Shown: positions 11,801 to 23,800 of the stretch, piece by piece
Layout of the letters: each line of letters begins with the position of its first letter
Position numbering within the stretch: position 1 is the first letter of the stretch
Assembly (NCBI GenBank): GCA_032209605.1
Contig: JASFXZ010000052.1
Span: forward strand, 1,426,001 to 1,490,000
Origin: Mactromeris polynyma
Taxonomy: Eukaryota; Mollusca; Bivalvia; Venerida; Mactridae
Reading direction: 5' to 3'
Length of the DNA: 64,000 bases
The notes under the pieces: model-generated
The model's input: only the letters and a program-made list of their open reading frames with translations
What the model was told of the DNA's origin: nothing
Database searches by the model: none
Program-made: the position numbers and the translations under genes

Positions 11801-14800
11801 CCTTGCGCCTCTGTTCCCTAACGTATGTACCCTTTAACCTCCTCAAGTGCCTTATGTTTTATGGATTGTTGTTCCCCCCCTGAGGTCTTTGTGGGGAGGC
11901 ACTGTCTTATGTATGTTGCGTTCCCTGTAGCAACTTATTCTCTCTCAGAAAAGCAATACAGAACCAACATGCCCCTATTGTAATTTGTGCTTGCCCTTCT
12001 CCAACTTGTTGTTCATTTGTTCACACCCTGACACCCATATCATCACTGATGAACATGTAGAATGTGTTATATACCCTGCGTTGATGAAGAATTTCATTCT
12101 TGTTTTATTACTTTTGTTCATGACTGCATGGAACGCCCTGCCCAGTCTTATCTTTCTGTTTATGATAATGCTTTGTTGTTTTATTACTGTAAGAAGCAAT
12201 TTGTACAAGATATTAGCTGTAGCATATATCCGATAATGGAACAGTACCCGTGCCTATATTATATTTATCACACGCAACATGTCTGGTGATATGGACTAAA
12301 GCTATGCTCCCTTAGTACTTTCCATTTTCAAATTCCCAGGCTTTTTGGAAGACAACAATTTTTTGTTGAGATGTTTAACATTTTTATCAGTAAGGTATTT
12401 ACGCTTTAAAAGATATGAATGCACTGGCATATTATGAATCATTTTTGATGATTCATCACTGAATAATGTTGCTTAGAATCTTCAAACATTTTTTGACATT
12501 ATTTTGGATATTTTTGCAATCATACTAGAAGAGAGACACAAATGAATCCATTTCAGTTCCATTCATCACCCTTGGAACCGACTGATAATGTCCTCTTTAC
12601 ATCCAAAAAAGTATTGCATTTCGTATATAACACCAGATCATTAGTGGATTAAAGAAAACTCTCAGTTTAGAGCATAAGACCTTGAGTATATAGCAATATG
12701 AGACCTTCAGTATATGGCATAATACCTTTAGAAAATAGCAATATGAGACCTTCAGTATATGGCATAATACCTTTAGAATATTGCATAAGACCTTCAGCAT
12801 ATGGCATAAGACCTTCAGCATATGGCATAAGACCTTCAGCATATGGCATAAGACCTTCAGCATATGGCATAAGACCTTCAGCATATGGCATAAGACCTTC
12901 AGCATATGGCATAAGACCTTCAGCATATGGCATAAGACCTTCAGCATATGGCATAAGACCTTCAACATATGGCATAAGACCTTCAGCATATGGCATAAGA
13001 CCTTCAACATATGGCATAATACCTTCAACATATGGCATAATACCTTCAACATATGGCATAATACCTTCAACATATGGCATAAGACCTTCAACATATGGCA
13101 TAATACCTTCAACATATGGCATAATACCTTCAACATATGGCATAATACCTTCAACATATGGCATAAGACCTTCAACATATGGCATAATACCTTCAACATA
13201 TGGCATAATACCTTCAACATATGGCATAATACCTTCAGCATATGGCATAAGACCTTCAACATATGGCATAATACCTTCAACATATGGCATAAGACTTTCA
13301 GCATATTGCACAAGACCTTCAGCATATTGCACAAGACCTTCAGCATATTGCATAATACCTTCAGCATATTGCACAAGACCTTCAGCATATTGCACAAGAC
13401 CTTCAACATATTGCACAAGACCTTCAGCATATTGCATAAGACTTTCAGCATATTGCATAAGACCTTCAGTATATGGCATAAGACCTTTAGCATATTGCAC
13501 AAGACCTTCAGCATATTGCACAAGACCTTCAGCATATTGCATTAAGACTTTCAGCATATTGCATAAGACTTTCAGCATATTGCATAATACTTTCAGCATA
13601 TTGCATAAGACTTTCAGCATATTGCATAAGACTTTCAGCATATTGCATAAGACTTTCAGCATATTGCATAAGACTTTCAGCATATTGCATAAGACCTTCA
13701 GCATATTGCATAAGACTTTCAGTATGTGGCATAAGACCTTTGATATTACGGCACAAGACCTTTGGTATATGACATAAGACCTTCAGCATATTGCATAAGA
13801 CCTTTAGCATATGGCATACAACATTTTAGTATATGGCATAAGACCTTCAGCATATTGCATACAACATTTAAGTATATGGCATTAGACCTTTGGAAATGTA
13901 GCAGTAGAAACATAACCAAACCCACAGCAACAAATTTAAGATATTTCATGATCAATAATTCATATGACTGTCTTGGTTAGAATGCTTTGATTGAACTTGG
14001 AGAAAATTTGAATAATTTCCTCTGTTATTTAAAACAATGTGATATATAATGCTATCAAATGTTTCTGATGAAATATCATGTATGGGGAACGTGTACTAGA
14101 TGATAATTTCATCGAATATCCTATGAACCAGACTCAGCTGAGAAATTTGGTTAACCTCTTGGCGATATATTTTGTATAGTAATCGAAAACTCATCAATGA
14201 AAACTATTGTCTATAAAATCTCTGGAAGTGCTGGGAATGAATAAAACTACCCATAGACATATAAATACTCATGGGAATACCATATACTGTATCTTCCTTC
14301 AGTCTTCCATTCCAATATCTATTGATATTCAGACACTGCACAGTTGTTACTCTGACTATCCTCATGTATATAGTATGTTTTAGTACGAGGATTTGGTGCA
14401 AAAGTGTTGTAAGTATTTGTGCCATTTACTCAATATACGAGATTATCTACATGCTACATTTCCACGATTGTGATGCTTTCAATCCTAATTTAATCTTATT
14501 CCTAAACATTTGTCTGTCAATTTAACATCCTCCTGGTACATAATGTACGAAGCTTCAGATCACTCAACTTACAATTGGATTTAAAGCTTATGTTCAAATG
14601 TCTTTGCAAGTTATTTGTATGGAGGTATTATGGTCTTGGGGAATTTTAATAGAGGTATTATGGTCTAGGGGTAAATCAATGGAGGCATTATGATCTAAGG
14701 GTATTTGAACTAAGGCATTATGATATAGGGGTATTTGAACTAAGGCATTATGGTCTAGGGGTATTCGAATGTAGGTATTATGGTCTATGGGTATTTGAAT

Positions 14801-17800
14801 TGAGGCATTATGGTCGTGGGGTAATATAATGAAGGTATTGTGGTCTATGGGTATTTGAATGTAGGCATTATGGTCTATGGGTATTTAAATGGAGGTATTG
14901 TGATCTAGGGGTATTTTAATGGAGGAATTATGGTCTAGGGGTTGAAAAATGAACATACTAAAAGGATGAACATGTATATACATGTACTATCATTAATTGT
15001 TATTTGTCTACTTAAGATAACATTGTGTTAGCCTATGTTAAAAAATGTGATATAGTTATTCAAATAGAGGTTCATATCAGTTCTGTGATGGTTTGGTTTT
15101 GTCTGCTTTGACATTTTAATGAGTTGGGTTTTGCCCTACCATTGCAGTAATAAACATTTGGAATGGGTTTCGTCTGCATTAGCAAAAAGCGACCCAGGGG
15201 TTTTGTCCATGAGGGGTTTTGTTCAGCTTCGGCGTTAACTGGTTTAATAGAAACTCACAAAGCGATCATCTATTATCATTACATGTACTTTGTAATTCAC
15301 ATTCATGTCAAACAAATAACTTTAAGACAAACTGACATTGTAAAAATAGTAAAAAGATGTGAATGCTATCTGTCAAACATTTTTATTTAGCATACCCAAT
15401 TTGTTAGGTGCATTTCTTGTACATGTCAAATTTGGTCTGTCCACGGGCCAAGTCATGGAGGTCTTCTGCGTCTACCGAAATGCAAACAATTTCAGTGTTG
15501 GATAATTTATTGATGTTTGTGTCTGATAGGGAAATTGGAGAGCTAGATACAGAAACAAGTCAGTCTGTACTCCGTGTGTGGCGAGTGAATATGAAAATTA
15601 GGGAACTAGTTCAGTCAGTGTGCGTGAGTCAGAGATAAAGATTGTGTGGATCAATAACGGACTGTCAACTGCCTTGTCATACATTTAGGGGTCCGCTCTC
15701 CCTCTAGGGAGTTGATAAAAGACTGTGTATTGTGATATCAAATATCTTGGCGTGGAAAATTGGATAACAGGGAATGTTGTGCTATTTTAATCAATACTTG
15801 TAGTTTTGAGGGAATTATTTTGGATGAAACATGTGGTTGGATAAGATTCCATTGGATGAAATGAAAGTGGTAGTTTAAAGTAAGTCGTGTTTGTCGGTAT
15901 TTCGTAAATTGCCAATTTTTCATCTGAAATTAAGATTCAAATAATCCTTATCTGTCTGGTGTAAAATTACTGATTAATTAAGTTCATAATTTGTTGAATC
16001 CCTGGCTGTAACCCAATACAGATGATTTTATCAAGTATTTTCACAGTTTTGTACAATGTTACCAGTGTCGGCTGCTTTGTGAGAATCATCGATTTTCTAA
16101 TTCAGGTTGATTGATATGTTTGAACTTTGACCTTATACTTTGTATTTGATGAATGCAGTGTAAACATCGATGTAGACATGTATGCTAAATCTAATCTGTA
16201 AAGGCCATGTTCAGTGATTGTCCAGACAATGATGTTGCACTTATTAATTCAGGGCTATCGTCTGCTGTATAGAAAAGGGGCATGGCTGTATAATCCCTCT
16301 CAGACTTCAGAGTTTTATTTTAAATTTAGGATTATCTTGGTAGATTCTTCTTCTATGTAAGAACAAGGCTTTTAAAGGATAAATCATAAGACGTTTTTAG
16401 GATTCGGGTGCATTTGGCAGTGTCACTCTCAAAAATAGTTTTTTTAACCAAAGGGGGATTCAACTGCACTCATTGACCTTTTGATGACCTTGTATCCATG
16501 TTGACTGAAATTCTATATGATTATTTCAAGTTTGGTTACTTTATCAAATACCTTGCTGTTGTTTTAAAATTAAAGCCACTCCTTAATAACATGAAAAAGT
16601 CAGTGCAATACCAGAATACCAGTTGAATGGGTTATGTGCTACCATAAAGTGATAGCTGAAGGGCAACAGGGAGCTTTCATGGTCAAGCAGTTATGGTCAC
16701 TGTCTTCAATCTTGACTTGCCCCTCACCACTGCTGGTTCAAATCCCATCTTGGATATAGAATTATGAAGTGAGAAAGCCATCTAGCTTTAGGGAAGGTCT
16801 GTCTGGAGTCTTCGACCTCCTTAATATCAGCTGGAAATATAAGTCACTATATGACCCTGGCTATTTATGTGACTTTAAGCCCATTAAGGGCGACTTGGGT
16901 TAAAAAGTTGTAAATAACGTTTTGAATTAATTTTATCGACATGGATCATCAACGAATTTCATGGGTTCGGCAGAAAACGATCGTAACTCATAACAATCAT
17001 AACAGATCGAGCTATTACAATAGTTTGCGCTAGACTATCTATTTCTTCTTTAGAGTGATGTAGTTTGGGTCACATATGACAGAAATTTATGACAAACCAT
17101 AATGGATTTTAAATTTGAAAGATTGCCAAATTTGTATATGAGACTTGTTGTCTGCTTCTCAAAACATGAATAAAATCGACAATATTTTTCGATATTTGTT
17201 GAATTCTTGTGTTGTTGTTTGTCGAGATTTTTATTGCTAATTCGCATAGTTTTCGTCCTTAACAGATCTGTAACTTGTTCTGTTTGACGGTTATAATTTT
17301 GATCAGTAATGCTAGAGTTGTTCCCCTTAATGTTACAGAAATGGATTCTCACATATACCGTGCTCTCTAACTTCATTTACCCGAACATGAAGAGTGATAT
17401 AATGTAATATTGCATTGTAAATATAAATTTCTGTCAAAAAAGATATAAATCAAGTAAATTGATTCAAGTTCATTTTGATTTGCTATTCAAACTAATTGGT
17501 TACAATTTACATAGATCTTAAATCTGAAAAAGCAGTTGAAGTGATTTTTTAAATACTGCTTTGTTCTTGGAATTCACCCTATCCATTGGTCAATTTTCAG
17601 ACAGAGCTCAGAAGCAGCCAATCAGGTTCTAGCGCTTTTAGACTGGTCTCCATGCAAGCTTTGATTTTACCCTCTGAACCAGATTATAACATTAATTTTC
17701 ATTATGATTTCTGCTTTTAGAATACTACTCCATCTTTGTTTCAATTATTTGCAATCAGAATTTAAATAGATTACTACAATGTTGTGTTTTACAGTATGTC

Positions 17801-20800
17801 AACCAGCTGAGGATGAGGTCAACATTTTTTTTGTACATTAAAATGCGATAAATCTTCCCAACAACTTCGGCATTTTTTCTACCTGAATTTGTTCTTATGT
17901 TCAAAATCTCCATAAATTTGTAAATTTCACAATACAAATTTTTATATCAAAAAGTTTTTATCACATTAAACATTGGAATTGAGCATTTTTGTCATGATTA
18001 GTGTGTATAAAACTCGTGTGAAAGTTCACATTTTATTGGGTCCAGTTGTTTGCCAGTCATTCACTTTATAAGTTTTATGGCTTGATATAAATTTATATTG
18101 TTTGCAATTGGATGGCAAGAAAGAAAAATACTAGAATGAACCTTGGGTATTGATTGGTTTTCCGTATAATTCAGCAAGTCTGTATGTGTTTAAATAAATT
18201 TTGGTAGTAGACTGTGTCACACATTTGTCTTCTACTCAAACTATAGACAGTGTCAGAAACTGTCGTCTCTGATCAAGTCTGAGATATGAGACAATGCACT
18301 AAGCGTTGAGATTTCTTGATAGATAGATTTCAGTGTATTCTGCTGACGATTGCATGAGCAAGAGAGATTGGAGCAATTCATGCCGTGACGATCCGAGTCT
18401 TCTAACAATGTGATAGACAGTGGATTTCTTTCTTTCTTTGTTGACGAGTAGGCATTATAGATATATTGGTACAATGAACATGTATGCAGTGTAAGCAAAA
18501 AAAATGTTGGATTTTGATGCAGATTTCCAATATGATTACATGAGTGCTTGTTGGAATTGTCTATAATACCGATACATGTACTTGAGGCTCCTGTCTCTAT
18601 GATTACATTGTGTGAGATTCTACAATAAATTGCTTTATTACAGCTCGTCGGAAAGGACATTTTACTAGTTTTCTGCTGGCACGATAGCTTGCATGATTGT
18701 TTTATAAGGTAAATCATTCTGTCACAGTTGGCAAGACGTTTTCTCCATTCATTCGTGTTATTGAGTTATAGTATTTTTTTTCTCCTATTATATACACTGT
18801 AGTTATTGACTTGGAGTTAATTGTTGATTTTTTAAGTGCTGAAATCAGTATGGATGTGGTTTGTTATTCAAGGACCTACTCGATGATCCGGCAAAGTAAT
18901 ATTACTGGATTTTATGTAAAGTCTGATCTCGTTTATTTGATAGCCTTCTATCTGAATACTTGCTATCATCAGAAATAGATATCAGGTCCCGATGTATCTT
19001 CTTCGGCATGTCGAATTGAAATGGGCTATTCGAAACCATGAATTATTCAAATTGAAATTTTGAACCCAATGAATTGGAATTAACAAGGTCCAACTGTATT
19101 CTATTACTAATGTTATGGACATTCATGGCAACTGAATGGCGTTTTCGGTATTTTGAATCAGATTTAGGTATAAGTTTGAGTATATTGATCTTGTTGAATG
19201 AACTACAAGTAGTTTGTGAGATAACTTTCTGTCATATAGAATTTAGTTGTGTTTGTTTGAAATATGTGTCCTTTGTTTCGGAATCCAATTTTCTTGGCTA
19301 TTATATGGATTAATATACCAATTTGTTGAGTATATCAGATAGACAAAAAATCATCATTTTGTGTAATAATTTTGTGTTATTACTTGGAAGTCAGTGACTA
19401 TTATAGTTTGAAATTAGCAACTTTGTATGTAACAACTACTTGACAATCTACGTAAATGAAACTCCTCATTGAAAAGTGATTTGAAATATTTTTTAAAGAT
19501 TGTGGTATTCATTGTTCTATTTCAGGCTGTTATTTATTGGTTTTGTATATTTGTCAGAGTTACCTTGAATGTTTTGATATTTTTAATTGGCAAACATTCT
19601 GCGTAACATTGATTAATTGGAATTAACAATTAAATGTGATAAATAAACTGTTAGATGGTATTATGTCAGATAAAGTTATGTACTGTTCACATGTTGTGCC
19701 TTATCAACTGTAGGCAGTTCTTGGTGAGTTTAATATGATATTGTCCATTAATTGTTACAATGTCATTCATAATGTTCAAGGTATGGAGGTTCTAGAGCGA
19801 AACTATCATAACTCAAAGTTTTGTTGAAAGTGTCATTACAATATAGTCTTGACGCTGAAACCCTTGATTATTTCTAAAAATTTGGTTTGTGTGTAGTTTT
19901 CGCTGTCAGCGATCTTATTTGTTGAGTGTAACAATGGTCGCTCACCCTGGATGTTGTTGATTCGAACCCTGGAAGTATGAATGTATTTCTCTTGAACAAT
20001 AACACAAAATTCTGCCTTGGGTCCATAACTCTGTTTTGGAATGCAGCATATTTGTCGGATACATACCTTGAGACCTGGAAGGACATTAGGAGTATTTCCA
20101 GAAAGCAGATTTGATAGACTTCCATTAATGAGCATCTTAATTAATAAATATTGATAAAGTTTAAATAAATTGGTAACTGCGTAAAAAAGTCTTAAGATGA
20201 TGGTAATTTATAATGTACATTGTATCTGTGATTATATAGAATTTCTGAATTTTTACGTGCCTGATTTCAAAATCACCAGTTTGTATGTATTTCAAGTATA
20301 TATGATTGAATATTTTTATTTCAGGGTCGATCTCGTGATCCTCGTCGTCGTGCTACTGTCGGATACACGCAGCATAACAGGTCCATGGATTATGATGGTA
20401 CTATGTCGGAAGTCGACGGAGCAACATTCCATCGTGGCGGGTTTGTCAGATCTAGTTTGCCGGCTACGCGTAGTCCTCCATCAGTGGATAAACCTCCAGG
20501 TGTGTATATTTAGTTTTAATATTTATTAATGACTGTTCAGTTTGTTTGGTCAGTTGAGTGTATATAACGACTTCCAATCCACAGGTCGTGAGTTGGAATC
20601 TGTGGCTATACAGTGTAACTTATTTGATGTAAATCTGAAAATTCAAGCTAGGTTAGATCTGAATTCAGTCTTAAAATTTATCAATGTCACGGTTGCATTT
20701 TTAGACTGGTATGCTAACTCAAGTTTTTGCCTACTGATGAACATTGACTATGTAAAAGCACTGAAGTTTGTAAGTCGGTGAATCAGGCAGATCATTCTGC

Positions 20801-23800
20801 ATATAGAAATAACTTGGTTTGCTGCCACCTTACCCGAATAAGTTGAGAATACTGTTAATGTGTTCACTATTCCTATTGGTCAATATTTAACAAGACATGT
20901 TTTCATTGGCTGATCACCTCAATGTTTGTTTACAACCATTCTTAAGTAAATAAAAATGTGACTATAAGTGGCCAATTTTAATTTTTAGAAAATCAGCACG
21001 TCTTGATCTTTCAAGTATGCATGTATTTCTCTTGAACAAGAACACAAAATTCTGCCTTGGGTCTATGACTTTGATTTGGAACACAGCATTTTTGTCGGAT
21101 ACGTAACTCGAGACAGCAAACACTTTTATTTAGGCCTTGGTAATTATAAAATAGGAGGATAATTATGTGATACTTATAAATATTTATGACATATAAAAGA
21201 TGATTACTGTACAGTTCTTTGGAAAATATGAAGACTTTTATAGTGGCTGATAGTTAATTTGTGATAAAATAAAATCAGAGCTGTAATTAAAAGAATATAT
21301 ATGTAAAGGTCGTGAGTTTGCTGGGAATAAAGCAAGGACCTTCAATCATATCAAGGGTTTGACATAAAACTATTGTATCTTCTTCTTTGTCAACATTTAT
21401 TTACGATAGTTTAGCACCTTACTCTAAATATAGCAATTTTATATATAGGTGTAGGTATATATAGGTATAAGTATAGGCCAAGGACATAGTGGAAGTTCAG
21501 ATATTTTATTATTTGTGTGAAGTACTCAGCACCTTCGGAGATAAGATTTGGTTGATTTAATATATTTTTGGAAAAAATATGACTTAATTATAGACATCAT
21601 TTTGAAAATGTTGTAATTGTAAAGACTTTTGCACTCAAAAATGATGTGTTGTCACTTACAGATATATGGTACTTGTGAATTGACATCAATGCATTTCTGT
21701 TGTGTATGTTGAAAAGCATATACAGTTAAACCTTGATAATAAGACCACCTTTAGTCACCTTGAAAACTGGTGTTAATATGGAGGTGGTTATAATATTGAG
21801 GTTGAATAAAAAGCAAAACCGTGAAAATGGACTTGAAATTGGTCTTTGTGGCCTTAATTTCGAGGTGGTCTTATTATCGAGGTGGTCTGTAATTGATGTT
21901 TAACTATAGTAATAGCACTGTCTGTCTGTCTGTCTGTTAGTTCATCTGTTGACAACATAATATGTTCACCCAGCAATAACTGTCAACTGAAACTGTTGTA
22001 TGGATTCCAATGAAATATCACACAAAGTCTTAAGCATTCCATGAAGGTGACATTGTCTCAAGGTCTGTCTCACCATGGTCACGCTGAAGGGCACACCACA
22101 TCAGGCGGGGAGTGCTTTGTAGCTTGCACTGGTGACATTTCTTGTTTTTCGAATAATTGTAAAATATTCCTTAATGTAGAAATGAAAATCATCATCCATT
22201 ATTCTTGTTAACATCAGTCCTGGTAGGTAAATAGTAAAGCCATACTTGTATTAACAAGTGACATTGTTGTGCATGGCAAGACTGACATCTGCAGTAGTCC
22301 ATTAAATCCACTGGCATATGATTCATTGAAAATATACAAGGACGTATTATGTTAAGAAGGCAGCTACAATGTAACTGTACATAAGTTTATCAAAGGTTTT
22401 TAACAAAATCAGCTGACTTGAGATAATATCACTGATAAATGAGTTAGTATGTTTTACAGTTTCATATCATGCAAGGCCGTGGAACAGTTTGTTTGTTTAA
22501 TAAACCATTATTTAATACTTCATTAAACAATACAATATTTTCTTTATTCAGTCTGAAAGGTCATGTTTAAAGAATTTGAAAGATGGAAACAAATTCATAT
22601 GGCAATTTTCAGTAATATTACTGTGATTACGATTCCTAGTGGATAATTTCATTAGATAAATGTGAAATGTCATCAGGCGTTCACCAGAGGCATAAAAATG
22701 TTATAAAAAAACAAAATCGAAATATTTATATACTGGATTGTGATATTTGATATTTGAACTCCTATATCGTTAACATTTAAAAGCGCGTAAATCATGCTAA
22801 ACATAGTTTTAATTTTGATTTAATGTCTACTTAATCATATGTTTCTAACACAGGTTTGCCATTAAATTTATCTTGAAGATTAACTGTAGCTCTGATGGTT
22901 GGTGATTAATCAAAAATTAATCAATCACATACCATAACAACTTTACCATTAACCAGATAATACAGTGAATGTTGTGATATCAAATTATTTGATCTTATAT
23001 AAATACTTAAAGTGTGTCTATTATTGGTCTGTACAATCTGGGCATGGAAGTATGTACTCCACACTCCCTGTACAATCTGGGCATGGAAGTATAAACTCCA
23101 CACTCCCTGTACAATCTGGGCATGGAAGTATAAACTCCACACTCCCTGTACAATCTGGGCATGGAAGTATATACTCCACACTCCCTGTACAATCTGGGCA
23201 TGGAAGTATATTCTCCACACTCCCTGTACAATCTGGGCATGGAAGTATAAACTCCACACTCCCAGTACAATCTGGGCATGGAAGTATATACTCCACACTC
23301 CCACAATCTGGGTATGAAAGTATATACTCCACACTCCCTGTACAATCTGGGCATGGAAGTATATACTCCACACTCCCTGTACAATCTGGGCATGGAAGTA
23401 TATACTCCACACTCCCTGTACAATCTGGGCATGGAAGTATATACTCCACACTCCCACAATCTGGGTATGAAAGTATATACTCCACACTCCCTGTACAATC
23501 TGGGCATGGAAGTATATACTCCACACTCCCTGTACAATCTGGGCATGGAAGTATAAACTCCACACTCCCTGTACAATCTGGGCATGGAAGTATATACTCC
23601 ACACTCCCTTTACAATCTGGGCATGGAAGTATATACTCCACACTCCCTGTACAATCTGGGCATGGAAGTATATACTCCACATTCCCTGTACAATCTGGGC
23701 ATGGAAGTATATACTCCACACTCCCTGTACAATCTGGGCATGGAAGTATATACTCCACACTCCCTTTACAATCTGGGCATGGAAGTATATACTCCACACT

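Larger units (their letters stand above)
14950..20324 (+). other. Last part of 17.5 kb intron, no exon recognised
   Basis: Contains a tRNA-SINE (16,677-16,830) and one copy of a ~105-bp repeat pair (19,974-20,080). A slightly GC-richer patch at 15,430-15,700 and a 154-codon antisense frame at 18,253-18,717 lack recognisable content. The rest is AT-rich and unremarkable. Confidence 0.45.
20500..22960 (+). other. Intron after exon 2, proximal part
   Basis: Non-coding. Holds the second ~105-bp repeat copy, a complete small inverted-repeat element (21,723-21,906) and a TCTG microsatellite at 21,920-21,940 that begins a dispersed repeat running to about 22,140. Confidence 0.5.

Noticed and set aside
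11985..12289. Possible LINE reverse-transcriptase remnant (AWNALPS)
   Set aside because: Only a seven-residue resemblance, no catalytic motif nearby.
12597..13810. Open frames of 250-360 codons on both strands over the 21-bp array
   Set aside because: Same cause: frame-preserving tandem repeat. Open on both strands at once, with no gene context.
15408..15700. GC-richer patch as an internal promoter or alternative first exon
   Set aside because: No TATA, no clear exon with donor in the right phase, and no recognisable coding. Left as unresolved intron.
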